From a virus: 64,000 bases of DNA. A program made the translations under genes and the position numbers. The notes beneath the pieces were generated by a model, which saw only the letters and a list, made by a program, of their open reading frames with translations, did no database searches and was not told where the DNA came from. The stretch covers positions 1 to 64,000 of the IMG/VR virus record IMGVR_UViG_3300020389_000255; one strand, given 5' to 3'. Positions 40,287 through 47,506 of the stretch are shown here, piece by piece; position 1 is the stretch's first letter; every line of letters begins with the position of its first letter.

Positions 40287-40314
40287 AAACCCGTTAGAAT
40301 TAACTAACGGGTTT
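40287..40314. terminator. Bidirectional rho-independent terminator
   Basis: A perfect stem AAACCCGTTAG/CTAACGGGTTT with a six-base loop separates convergent transcription of the tape-measure operon and gp32. On the minus strand it is followed by eight T residues, so it is strong for gp32; on the plus strand only TTT follows. Confidence 0.93.
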
Positions 40315-40335
40315 CGATTAAACATAGATAAGTAA

Positions 40336-41217
40336 CTACTCACCTGCTAATTTTTTAAAGTATGACAAAGTTTCTTCTTCAGATCCTTCCTCATAAGTTG
40401 ACTCAACTGAAATTTCTGGTTCAGCCGCATCAACTGATTCTTCAACTGCCTCAAATTTAACACGATCCGAATCTGCCTCAAAACCTAAAACACGTTCCAT
40501 CTTTGTTTTAAGTTCATCAAACGTTTTAAATTGATCTGGCGCAACCAATTCTTGCAATGAATACTGCTTATTATACAATTCTTCCAATTTTGCATCATCA
40601 CCATCAAGAATTGCAGCGGTAGCATCAAATTCTGACCTATCATAATTAACAAACCCATCAACAGTACGAATTTTAAGTTTAAAATCAGCACCTTCCCAAT
40701 AATCAAATGGATTCATTGGAGTTTCATCTTGAAATTCTGGGTTCATTGTATCATTAATTTTATCAAATATCCTCTTTCCATAACGATAAATAAAATTCTT
40801 ACCTTCATTATCAGGATTTGCTGGATCTTTAATTACCATAATATTAGATACATAATTCAGACGCCGTTTCTGCTTACGTGCTTGTTCTTTGCCTGCCTCT
40901 GTACCATTATTCCAAAGACCAGTATTAAATTCACTAACAGGATCTTTCTGATTCAAAGTTGTGAGTGAATTCTCAATATACCAACCACCAGGACCTTGAA
41001 AACCATGTGAAAAAATACGAACCCATGGTAAATCTTCTCCTTCAGTCTGTGGTAGGAAACGAATCACAGCATAACCATTACCAGACTTATCACGTTCTGG
41101 TTTCCAATAACGATCATCGATATAACTAACCGTTTGTTGTTGGGTTTTTTCTAATTCTGCGGTGAGATTAGCAATTGTTGCATTACGATTTTGCTTTAAA
41201 CTTGCAAAAGATGACAT
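40336..41217 (-). CDS. gp32: Single-stranded DNA-binding protein gp32, zinc-less
   Basis: 293 aa (T4 gp32 is 301 aa). The N-terminal SSFASLKQNR is the basic LAST-type cooperativity segment, the core has RFLPQTEGEDLPWVRIFSHGF, and the C-terminus is the acidic tail (EEGSEEETLSYFKKLAGE) that binds partners. There is no cysteine in the protein, so the zinc finger of T4 gp32 is absent, as in other marine relatives. It coats single strands and recruits gp59 and the replisome. The gene has its own perfect sigma-70 promoter inside the end of gp59 and an AAGGAG site. Confidence 0.95.
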   Translation of the reverse strand: MSSFASLKQNRNATIANLTAELEKTQQQTVSYIDDRYWKPERDKSGNGYAVIRFLPQTEGEDLPWVRIFSHGFQGPGGWYIENSLTTLNQKDPVSEFNTGLWNNGTEAGKEQARKQKRRLNYVSNIMVIKDPANPDNEGKNFIYRYGKRIFDKINDTMNPEFQDETPMNPFDYWEGADFKLKIRTVDGFVNYDRSEFDATAAILDGDDAKLEELYNKQYSLQELVAPDQFKTFDELKTKMERVLGFEADSDRVKFEAVEESVDAAEPEISVESTYEEGSEEETLSYFKKLAGE

Positions 41218-41290
41218 ACATGATACTCCTTATTGTTTTATATGCGTTGTATTAGTTGTATAGCGACTTGTTCACTAAACATTATACTAT

Positions 41291-41319
41291 ATTATAACAT
41301 ATTTTTCAGGCAATGTCAA
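41291..41319 (-). promoter_or_regulatory. Consensus sigma-70 promoter of gp32
   Basis: TTGACA (41319-41314), 17 bp, TATAAT (41296-41291), with TG one base before the -10. It overlaps the last codons of gp59. It predicts a leader of about 65 bases containing an AACGCATATAA motif before gp32. It is one of five closely similar promoters in the window. Confidence 0.9.
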
Positions 41320-41893
41320 GCCTATTTTTAATAATTTCCTTATATTTTTTAATATCGACACTAAGGAAACTCTTATACTTCTCACAGACTATTCGATTTG
41401 CTGGCCATTGATACTCGTCCAACTCCTCATCAAACTGTGGGAAAAAATTTAATATCATATCCATAATGATAAATGTTTCGGGTGAAATAATACCCTGATA
41501 AAACAATTTTAATATTGTTGGATCTGCATCTTTCAACCTAAACAATTCATCAAAATGACTAACATTATCTAACATAACATCCAATTCCTGTTGGAAATTG
41601 TATGTCATACTCTGCATACGGTTCTTCCAAGCAACGAAAATATCATCACCTGTATTTACCATATCTTCTAATCTTTTGTTTCCAGAAACAAAATTAGAAA
41701 CAAAAAACGGTAATAACTGTCCTTCTTTATATCGTTTATTAAACGTTTCAAAGTAACGAGGAAAACCTCGTCGACCATAAAACTTCTCGGACGATTGTAC
41801 ACGGACACCACCATTGTAACGAAAATAATCGTATCCAGGTTGTTCAAAATGTTGCTTAATGCCCATGTACAATTTATAAGTTTTATAACTCAT
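41306..41893 (-). CDS. gp59: Helicase loader gp59
   Basis: 195 aa (T4 gp59 is 217 aa). The start MSYKTYKLYMGIKQHF and the following GYDYFRYNGG are the family signature. Middle and C-terminal helices (ADPTILKLFYQGIISPETFII) also fit. gp59 loads the gp41 helicase on gp32-coated forks. The order 33-59-32 is the same as in T4, and its ATG overlaps the gp33 stop. Confidence 0.93.
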   Translation of the reverse strand: MSYKTYKLYMGIKQHFEQPGYDYFRYNGGVRVQSSEKFYGRRGFPRYFETFNKRYKEGQLLPFFVSNFVSGNKRLEDMVNTGDDIFVAWKNRMQSMTYNFQQELDVMLDNVSHFDELFRLKDADPTILKLFYQGIISPETFIIMDMILNFFPQFDEELDEYQWPANRIVCEKYKSFLSVDIKKYKEIIKNRLDIA

Positions 41894-42144
41894 AAAGGCA
41901 AAGATCCTGTTCTTGGTAAAAAGTTAAATTTAACTGCCTCTGCCTCGACTTTATCTTTCAATGATTTACTCAATAACTTAGGCACAATATCAGTATCAAT
42001 ATTATGTTTGACACAATAATCTAATATTGCATCCATGTAACCGAGTCCTTCATCTCTAACCAAATCACAAATAGCATCAGAAAATTTTCTTGGATTGTGT
42101 AAGTTTGTTATTTCCAAGAATTCTTCTTCAGTCAATTTCGCCAT
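41890..42144 (-). CDS. gp33: Late transcription coactivator gp33
   Basis: 84 aa (T4 gp33 is 112 aa). The N-terminal helical part (EEFLEITNLHNPRKFSDAI) and the C-terminal FNFLPRTGSLPL fit gp33 of marine T4-like phages. Position next to gp59 and gp32 is conserved. gp33 bridges host RNA polymerase and the sliding clamp for late promoters, consistent with TATAAATA boxes in this genome. Confidence 0.8.
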   Translation of the reverse strand: MAKLTEEEFLEITNLHNPRKFSDAICDLVRDEGLGYMDAILDYCVKHNIDTDIVPKLLSKSLKDKVEAEAVKFNFLPRTGSLPL

Positions 42145-42160
42145 AAAATATCATATCTCC

Positions 42161-43024
42161 TTAATGATTTTGTAAAAGTTGGAATATAGTTTGTGACAAG
42201 GATTGTGCTTGTGCCATCATTGCCAATGCTGTTTGTTGTTTAATTTGATTCACTGACATATCAGTGATTTCTCTCGCCTCATCCAATGCAGTTAAACTAT
42301 TTCGATTGTTTTCTGTTTGCAAGACCATGCCTTCCAAGTTAGTTATAGTAAAATCAAACCTACGGATAGTTGCACCAATTCGTGCTTGATGTTCAATCAA
42401 TTGGTTAAGTGCAGCGTCTAACGTTTCAACTGCATCAAGTGATTTTGATGTATCATCAACTGAACTATCAGAAACAGCAAATAACGTGGGAGTTCCAGCG
42501 ACCTCTTTAGTCTTTCCCAATACATCAGCAGATGCATCACCCAATGATATATTAATTCTTTGATCTGGATCGTCATTAATTCCAATTGCAACTATCTTAT
42601 TAGTAAAATCACCACCTAACAATTCAATACCATTGTATTTGGTTGTAGCAACCACAAACTCAGCTTCTTCCAATAGTTGATTATATTCAGCAGAAAGAAT
42701 CACTCGTTCTTCTTGTGAAGTAGAATCATTTGAAGATTCGACACCAATTTCTCTCAGACGTTCAACAATAGTCCTGACTTGTGCCATTCCAGTATCAGCA
42801 GTAATAAGCAAATCTTGAGAATTCTTGACATTCCGATTTGCTTGTTCTAATGCAACTATCTTATTGGTCATTCGGACGACACTTGCCGAAGCGACACTAT
42901 CATCAGAAAAATTCGGAATCCGTGAACCACTAGAAATCTTCTCTACATTCTTCTCAATATCAGCTGTTGCTTTTTTGTAATTGTTGTATGCGTTGAGCAT
43001 TGCACGTTGTAAACCTTGAATCAT
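42161..43024 (-). CDS. Phage-encoded flagellin homologue
   Basis: 287 aa covering both conserved halves of bacterial flagellin. N-terminal half: SSGSRI at 31-36 followed by Asp41-Asp42, matching the flagellin 'LSSGLRI...DDAAG' site, then ADTGMAQVRTIVERLREIGV and YNGIELLGG. C-terminal half: LDAALNQLIEHQARIGA, then ITNLEGMV and a final helix with AMMAQAQSLSQTIFQLLQ. Domains D2/D3 are absent or minimal. It has its own AGGAG site and lies between gp33 and a group of small genes beside the tmRNA, not in the virion operons. The homology is clear; whether it makes filaments, alters host motility or is a virion part is unknown. Confidence 0.92.
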   Translation of the reverse strand: MIQGLQRAMLNAYNNYKKATADIEKNVEKISSGSRIPNFSDDSVASASVVRMTNKIVALEQANRNVKNSQDLLITADTGMAQVRTIVERLREIGVESSNDSTSQEERVILSAEYNQLLEEAEFVVATTKYNGIELLGGDFTNKIVAIGINDDPDQRINISLGDASADVLGKTKEVAGTPTLFAVSDSSVDDTSKSLDAVETLDAALNQLIEHQARIGATIRRFDFTITNLEGMVLQTENNRNSLTALDEAREITDMSVNQIKQQTALAMMAQAQSLSQTIFQLLQNH

Positions 43025-43052
43025 TTGTTACTCCTATAAAAAAAGTGTATAC

Positions 43053-43250
43053 TTATATATCGTCACATTTCGGAAAAACTTTAGCCTTTTCTTCAAATAT
43101 TCCACAAGTATATGTATTTCTATCTGGTATGGTAAACAAGCTTCCATCTTTACAAGTTTTTGTACATTTCGCATTATGTTTCCATTCATTATTAATATAC
43201 TCATGCACATGTGGAACTATATGCTTACAATTTTTACAAACTTTCTCCAT
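43053..43250 (-). CDS. Small cysteine/histidine-rich protein
   Basis: 65 aa from ATG 43250, which overlaps the stop of the upstream gene (TGATG). It has six cysteines and four histidines, including CKNC near the N-terminus, CTKTC in the middle and two later cysteines, suggesting one zinc site. A GTG one codon upstream is less likely. Not recognised. Confidence 0.65.
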   Translation of the reverse strand: MEKVCKNCKHIVPHVHEYINNEWKHNAKCTKTCKDGSLFTIPDRNTYTCGIFEEKAKVFPKCDDI

Positions 43251-43393
43251 CACTTAATACTCCATATAGGCAATTCTGAAAACCATTTTTTTACTCGTCT
43301 CCAAAATGTTATTTTTTTCATCGGTTCTTCCTTTTCAACAAACTCCCATGTAATCTTTGCACCAGGGATTACCTTAATAGATTTCTTCTCCAT
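43250..43393 (-). CDS. Small basic protein
   Basis: 47 aa, with a Lys/Arg/Trp-rich C-terminus (FWRRVKKWFSELPIWSIK) that may be an amphipathic helix. It starts immediately after the TAG of the preceding gene and shares one base with the next ATG. Tight coupling supports it; no family is recognised. Confidence 0.6.
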   Translation of the reverse strand: MEKKSIKVIPGAKITWEFVEKEEPMKKITFWRRVKKWFSELPIWSIK

Positions 43394-43570
43394 CTAATTA
43401 GGTCCTTTAACAGGAGTATTCAACCAATCTTTTATACGTTGCCATCGTGTTTTAGGTCGTTTAACTCCTGAAAGATTCTCAGAAATTGTTCTTTTTTTAC
43501 CTAAACGTTTTCCTGTATTAATATCAAGCAACCCATCCCTAATAACTTTAGTTACTGCTCCATGGTGCAT
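43394..43570 (-). CDS. Small basic protein
   Basis: 58 aa behind a strong TAGGAGG site. Lys/Arg-rich, with RWQRIKDWLNTPVKGP near the end, loosely similar in pattern to the next gene's end, so the two may be related duplicates. It starts just 3' of the tmRNA and may share its transcript. Confidence 0.6.
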   Translation of the reverse strand: MHHGAVTKVIRDGLLDINTGKRLGKKRTISENLSGVKRPKTRWQRIKDWLNTPVKGPN

Positions 43571-43582
43571 TTTATTCCTCCT

Positions 43583-43899
43583 ACAAGTCGTGGTGACTAC
43601 TTATGTCATATCGGTGAGTCACCTGAACCTTTCCTATATCTGCTTGGGCCATATAGACTCTTGGAAATATAGTAGGGGTTTCTGTTGACAGGTACCCCAT
43701 AGACCCCGGCATTACCTATTAGGCAGCCATTTGTAATTCATAATCGTTTCCAATTATTAGTTTGCAACTTCTGAGATGTTGCCACTCCAAATAACCTACT
43801 CTCCATCATCGTCATACCTGTCGAATCCGTTACGCCCCCATTATGGTGGAGGCGGTGGGAGTTGAACCCACGTCCAGTGTATCGACAACTTCGTATCAT
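43583..43899 (-). ncRNA. ssrA: Circularly permuted (two-piece) tmRNA
   Basis: On the minus strand the 3' acceptor piece comes first: a T-arm (GTGGG-TTCAACT-CCCAC) and CCGCCTCCACCA ending at 43844. After four bases (TAAT) the 5' piece begins at 43839 with GGGGGCG, then the hallmark GGATTCGACAGG. The two ends form a perfect 7-bp acceptor stem whose third pair is G-U, the alanine identity element. The tag frame (GGA at 43751 to TAA at 43719) encodes GNDYELQMAA, ending in Ala-Ala with stops TAA and then TAG. The outer limits (43899 and 43583, the latter at a GGTGACT/AGTCACC hairpin) are approximate. It rescues stalled ribosomes and tags products for proteolysis. Confidence 0.93.
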
Positions 43900-43902
43900 C
43901 GG

Positions 43903-44394
43903 TTAAAAGTCCTTAAGATGTTTTTCTAGACTTGATTGTGTTTCACTACCTTCAAAACCAACTCTAACTGAAGGTGAATCTTCAGATTTAAATTCAGGAT
44001 TTTCCTTTTCTAATTTTTCTAATTCCTTCATCTTCATATCATAATCATAATCAGAAATTTCTACATTATCTGGATCTGTATAATATAAATTTTCGTGATA
44101 TTCTAAATAATTTCTCAACGTAGCAATATCATCTTCTGGATCATTCGTAGGAATCCATGTTACCATTGTCGATTTTTCTCCGACATCTACAATACGAGTT
44201 CTCCAATCTATGACATTCTCATCAGGTAGGTTATTGGGTTCAGATTGTCTCAATTCGGTAATGAACGCATTCCAATATTCTCGACCCTTTTCTTCGACAA
44301 TCCATCTATTCCCAATCAAAGATTCATCTTCAACTTGATCTGGAAATCTATTATAAACTTTATACATCATTGATTTATAACTATCAACACTCAT
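43903..44394 (-). CDS. Protein with stand-alone LigA domain Ia (NMN-binding domain)
   Basis: 163 aa. Residues about 92-146 align with the N-terminus of NAD-dependent DNA ligase: LRNYLEYHENLYY, EISDYDYDMKMKELEKLE, then EDSPSVRVG. Residues equivalent to E. coli LigA Tyr22, Asp32, Tyr35 and Asp36 are Tyr104, Asp115, Tyr118 and Asp119. The adenylation domain with KxDG is absent. Residues 1-85 are unrecognised. It is the first gene after a sigma-70 promoter (44427-44455) and lies immediately before the tmRNA. It may bind NAD/NMN or pair with a separately encoded ligase core; neither is shown. Confidence 0.75.
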   Translation of the reverse strand: MSVDSYKSMMYKVYNRFPDQVEDESLIGNRWIVEEKGREYWNAFITELRQSEPNNLPDENVIDWRTRIVDVGEKSTMVTWIPTNDPEDDIATLRNYLEYHENLYYTDPDNVEISDYDYDMKMKELEKLEKENPEFKSEDSPSVRVGFEGSETQSSLEKHLKDF

Positions 44395-44426
44395 TATTCA
44401 GTTCCTTCTCAATTGTTTTATACTAT

Positions 44427-44455
44427 AGTATAACATATTTCTGGCCAATTGTCAA
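44427..44455 (-). promoter_or_regulatory. Sigma-70 promoter upstream of LigA-Ia gene and tmRNA
   Basis: TTGACA (44455-44450), 17 bp, TATACT (44432-44427), TG-extended. The transcript begins with AAACAATTGAGAA, also found after the promoter at 60.68 kb. It lies 30-60 bases before ATG 44394 and probably drives the tmRNA and the small genes too. Confidence 0.88.
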
Positions 44456-44468
44456 GAGGAAAGCCATT

Positions 44469-44882
44469 TTATTCCCCTCTTGTAACAATTAAAATTCGTT
44501 TAATTTGCTCTTCCACAACTTGCTTCCGATTTGGCCAATGTATATATGGATTATTCTCTGAATCTTTTGATAAATTCATGAGTAATGGAATCACCAATTT
44601 TTCTAATGTTTTAAATTTTTCTTGATTTCCCACCGTCAATTCCAACTCCTTTTCTTCAAGGCGAATATCATATTTTTTCTGTGCTACACCTAACACCTCT
44701 TCAAGTTTATTTTCTATTTGTTCCAATTTCTGTGATACATTTTCTGAACTAACAGAAACTTGTTCTAATTTTTCCGTTTGTATTTTTGATTGATCTACTT
44801 GATCACTACTGACAGACTTAATTCCAAAATCAACATTAGTATCAAAATCAAAATCATCAAAATTGAAATCTTTAATATCCAT
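44469..44882 (-). CDS. Conserved T4-like hypothetical, acidic coiled coil
   Basis: 137 aa. Asp/Phe-rich N-terminus (FNFDDFDFDT), a long coiled coil at about 35-85, and NPYIHWPNRKQVVEEQIKRIL near the end. The layout recalls a hypothetical protein of marine T4-like phages, but the function is unknown. It overlaps the nuclease gene by 11 bases. Confidence 0.7.
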   Translation of the reverse strand: MDIKDFNFDDFDFDTNVDFGIKSVSSDQVDQSKIQTEKLEQVSVSSENVSQKLEQIENKLEEVLGVAQKKYDIRLEEKELELTVGNQEKFKTLEKLVIPLLMNLSKDSENNPYIHWPNRKQVVEEQIKRILIVTRGE

Positions 44883-45552
44883 ATGAATTCCTTTGGTAAA
44901 AATGTTTGATTTGTTTTAATAAGGAGTTTGTCCAATTATCTCTATGTTCTACAAATATTTGAGGTTTCTTATCTGTAGGTGCAATAATAACAACCAATTG
45001 AGTAATAGGAAGATCAGTCCTTTCTTCCCACATAATTGAATATGCACACGACTGCATAAAATAATCAGGAATCCATTCTTTCTTTTTTTCTTTCCGTGAA
45101 GTTTTAAAATCTATAATAGATAATCTTCCGTCAAATTCTGCAACACAATCTACTCTCCCAGCAAGTTTCAAATGATCTGACCACAAAGGAACTTCTTGCG
45201 AATGTATATTGTCAATATACCTATCTAATACCGGTTGCATAGTCCGAAATGATTCAATCGCTAAAGGGTTTGAAAATTTACCTTCAAATGAATTATTCAA
45301 ATATTCTTCTACGAGTTTATGTACAGCAGTTCCTTTTGCCGATGCCTTTGTAGAAATCTTATTTGCTTCCTTTACTCCAACCTTTTTACGCCAATCGTTC
45401 AACCCTTTAACTTTAGACGGAAGACTTCCAGTAACAGTAGTCACAGAAGGATATTTTTTATCACCCACCACATAATGACGTTTTTTGTTTATAGTCTCAG
45501 TTATCAACTCAACAAATTCATAACTACCGACATGATTAAAATTTTTCATCAT
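44872..45552 (-). CDS. PD-(D/E)XK exonuclease (RecB/Cas4/MGME1-like)
   Basis: 226 aa. An N-terminal PSVTTVTGSLP loop, KGTAVHKLVEEYL helix, then GRVDCVAEFDGRLSIIDFKTS supplies the GxxD...DFKT nuclease core, and FMQSCAYSIMW gives the motif QxxxY-like helix. It probably trims DNA ends during recombination or repair. It overlaps the lysin gene stop by four bases. Confidence 0.85.
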   Translation of the reverse strand: MMKNFNHVGSYEFVELITETINKKRHYVVGDKKYPSVTTVTGSLPSKVKGLNDWRKKVGVKEANKISTKASAKGTAVHKLVEEYLNNSFEGKFSNPLAIESFRTMQPVLDRYIDNIHSQEVPLWSDHLKLAGRVDCVAEFDGRLSIIDFKTSRKEKKKEWIPDYFMQSCAYSIMWEERTDLPITQLVVIIAPTDKKPQIFVEHRDNWTNSLLKQIKHFYQRNSYGY

Positions 45553-46085
45553 TTTAAATTAAAACACCGTCGGATCCATCCTCGAATAAACTTCACTTGA
45601 CTAGTCCGTTGTGTATATTTAGATCCATCAAACACTAAATTCCAATAAAATCCAGAACGTTCAACTTTTAATTCCCAATCTTGTAATGTTGCACACGCTT
45701 TAATTGTATTAGGACCAATCCCACCATCAACGTCAATTTTATTTTCTGGTTTGCGTTTATTGTTACATGCTTGTTGCAAAATCTTAACCGCCCCACCTTG
45801 TCCATGATTCACAACCATATCAAAATAAGTTTCCCGCACTTCGGCAGGAAGTTGTTCTGCCTTTGAAGGCAACCAATACATTTCATAATAAATTTCTTCC
45901 GCCTCTTCCTGTGTCATATTTTTAATATCATCTACAGTACATTTTTCTTCACGAAATGTCTCATAGACTTTTTGTGTTACACCCCAATTAGTCGCACCTC
46001 CACGGTCATCTGGGTCATCTACAAACCCACCTTCATGTCCCAGCACAACTGCAATAATATCTTCAAATTTTGTTAATTTCGCCAT
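45549..46085 (-). CDS. Endolysin, glycoside hydrolase family 108
   Basis: 178 aa, standard for GH108 (zliS type). The catalytic region is HEGGFVDDPDDRGGATNWGVT, with the Glu in EGG, and the C-terminal half is a PG_binding_3-like domain (DGGIGPNTIKA). It cleaves peptidoglycan at lysis. No signal peptide or membrane anchor is seen, so it needs a holin. It takes the place of the lysozyme missing from gp5. An AGGAG site precedes the ATG. Confidence 0.92.
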   Translation of the reverse strand: MAKLTKFEDIIAVVLGHEGGFVDDPDDRGGATNWGVTQKVYETFREEKCTVDDIKNMTQEEAEEIYYEMYWLPSKAEQLPAEVRETYFDMVVNHGQGGAVKILQQACNNKRKPENKIDVDGGIGPNTIKACATLQDWELKVERSGFYWNLVFDGSKYTQRTSQVKFIRGWIRRCFNLK

Positions 46086-46098
46086 TATAGTTTCTCCT

Positions 46099-46368
46099 CT
46101 ACCATCTAAAATTTTTCAATGAATCACCTGCCATATGGCCCTGATTCTTTTTTATTTCATTTATCCTATTAATAACATCTTTTTGAGGTTTACGAATTCC
46201 AAGTTGCACAGGATCAGCAAAACCAGGCGCACCTATTTGCAAAACAAAACATTCTGGTTCGTGGCACTTAGGACACGTCCATGCTCTTGGCTCATGTCTA
46301 CGTGCAATAGTTAAACTTTTCTCAAATTTATATCCACAAAATTCACAAGTATAATCATAGAATGGCAT
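46099..46368 (-). CDS. FmdB-type zinc ribbon protein
   Basis: 89 aa with CEFCG at 9-13 and CPKCHEPEC in the middle, the FmdB/CxxC_CxxC zinc ribbon common in T4-like cyanophages. The C-terminus ends KNFRW. Its function is unknown; a regulatory role is assumed for the family. It overlaps the preceding acidic protein's stop. Confidence 0.85.
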   Translation of the reverse strand: MPFYDYTCEFCGYKFEKSLTIARRHEPRAWTCPKCHEPECFVLQIGAPGFADPVQLGIRKPQKDVINRINEIKKNQGHMAGDSLKNFRW

Positions 46369-46652
46369 TATTCTATCCCAAATTCTGTATCATCTAATTC
46401 TTCAGTCCGTCCACCTTCTTCCAGTGGTTCTTCATCATCACCTAACTCAATATCAACTTCTTCACCAGTCAAGGCCTTAATAAGTTGTTCAATAACAGTT
46501 TCTGTAACTTCTTCAATAATTTCATCAAGCAAATCACTTTTTTTAATCTGCTCAATAATAGTATCAATTATTTCAGATCCTTCATCCAGAATTGAATCAA
46601 GTACACCGTCAATAATTTTATCAGTAAGTTTACTTAGATTTCCGAAACGCAT
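46368..46652 (-). CDS. Small acidic helical protein
   Basis: 94 aa, very acidic. Residues 8-62 are an amphipathic helix with regular Ile/Leu spacing, and the tail is Asp/Glu-rich. It overlaps the gene before it by 23 bases in another frame. DNA mimicry is conceivable from charge alone but unsupported. Confidence 0.6.
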   Translation of the reverse strand: MRFGNLSKLTDKIIDGVLDSILDEGSEIIDTIIEQIKKSDLLDEIIEEVTETVIEQLIKALTGEEVDIELGDDEEPLEEGGRTEELDDTEFGIE

Positions 46653-46797
46653 CTCTATACTCCTTCACTTTTTCAGTTTTGCTAATTGGGTTAATTTTAT
46701 ATTCACTTGTTTTGCTATTTTTTATTCTCATTTTATTTACTTTTTTAGTAGGACTAAACATTTTAGATGCCATTATACTTCTTGTTATCACACTCAC
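46630..46797 (-). CDS. Small basic protein
   Basis: 55 aa from GTG 46797, with an AGGAG site nine bases upstream. It is Lys/Arg/Ser-rich, with a predicted pI far from that of the overlapping acidic gene downstream. Coding is supported mainly by the ribosome site and tight packing. Confidence 0.5.
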   Translation of the reverse strand: MSVITRSIMASKMFSPTKKVNKMRIKNSKTSEYKINPISKTEKVKEYRDAFRKSK

Positions 46798-46815
46798 AAT
46801 TGTTTTCTCCTACTT

Positions 46816-46980
46816 TTATTTATGATTCTCTTTTCCATACACCCAACCTTGAGCATCCCCCTTTGTACCAAATGCTGTTATAAATTTTCCTCTATTCCTA
46901 ACTGTCCAAAACTTTTTATGATATCCTAATCGTTCCTTTTGCACAGTATACGATGGGGGTTTCCCGTCCAGTGACTCCAT
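46816..46980 (-). CDS. Small protein, 54 aa
   Basis: A frame from ATG 46980 behind AAAGGAG. It has Trp/Tyr/Gly-rich segments (YHKKFWTVRNRGKFITAFGT, DAQGWVYG) resembling a small beta-sheet fold. The stop is followed within 20 bases by the next GTG start. Not recognised. Confidence 0.6.
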   Translation of the reverse strand: MESLDGKPPSYTVQKERLGYHKKFWTVRNRGKFITAFGTKGDAQGWVYGKENHK

Positions 46981-46992
46981 TTATAGCTCCTT

Positions 46993-47244
46993 TTAAATTA
47001 AAAAAAATTCAGACCCATCTTGGATCAGTGCCTTACCGCTCCAATCGGGTCTGTATAATACAAATAATTTTGCAATATCTTTTCGTGTAGGATAATATCC
47101 CTTACGATTACAGCTATAATACACACTATTAATATACCACTCAGGTTGCATATTACTAAACATATCCAAATATGTCATAAGACATCTATGGATAACATTA
47201 GATTCTGAAACGTATTTTGAATGATGCCTTGTTTTATCTTTCAT
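46993..47244 (-). CDS. Hypothetical protein, 83 aa
   Basis: Contains two cysteines and several Tyr/Trp residues (PEWYINSVYYSCNRKGYYPTR), followed by a helical DIAKLFVLY. Compact and soluble-looking; no family recognised. It lies between membrane microproteins upstream and the 54-aa gene downstream. Confidence 0.6.
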   Translation of the reverse strand: MKDKTRHHSKYVSESNVIHRCLMTYLDMFSNMQPEWYINSVYYSCNRKGYYPTRKDIAKLFVLYRPDWSGKALIQDGSEFFLI

Positions 47245-47248
47245 ATAT

Positions 47249-47356
47249 TTAGTTTATCAGTAATCTATACAAACATCTTATACAGTATGTAATTGTTATT
47301 ATAATTAGAACATATGAAAAATATTGTTTCAATGCCCATTTGGTAATTGGACTCAT
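47249..47356 (-). CDS. Membrane microprotein, 35 aa
   Basis: ATG 47356 has a strong AGGAGG site. One hydrophobic helix (YVLIIITITYCI) is flanked by Lys/Arg. It is in the microprotein cluster downstream of a late box, so a holin-like or inner-membrane role is possible. Confidence 0.55.
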   Translation of the reverse strand: MSPITKWALKQYFSYVLIIITITYCIRCLYRLLIN

Positions 47357-47371
47357 AGAATTCAATTCCTC

Positions 47372-47482
47372 CTAAAATAAATTAAAAAATTTCCATAAGC
47401 TTTTTAATGTAATAAACCAAACACCAAATGAAAATATTAACATACAAAACCAAACAACCATTTTTTCCCAATCAAAATTCAT
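47372..47482 (-). CDS. Membrane microprotein, 36 aa
   Basis: ATG 47482 follows a TAGGA site and a TATAAATA late box at 47506-47499. The sequence is one hydrophobic helix rich in Trp and Phe, ending SLWKFFNLF. Expression late in infection is suggested by the box. Confidence 0.55.
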   Translation of the reverse strand: MNFDWEKMVVWFCMLIFSFGVWFITLKSLWKFFNLF

Positions 47483-47498
47483 AAGCGATCCTATCTTT

Positions 47499-47506
47499 TA
47501 TTTATA
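47499..47506 (-). promoter_or_regulatory. Late-promoter box TATAAATA
   Basis: Exact T4-type late box on the minus strand, 17-24 bases before the ATG of the 36-aa membrane protein. It overlaps the stop of the upstream gene. The predicted start leaves a short leader with the ribosome site. Confidence 0.5.

Noticed and set aside
43903-44394. Complete NAD-dependent DNA ligase
   Set aside because: Only domain Ia is present; the KxDG adenylation motif and later domains are missing.
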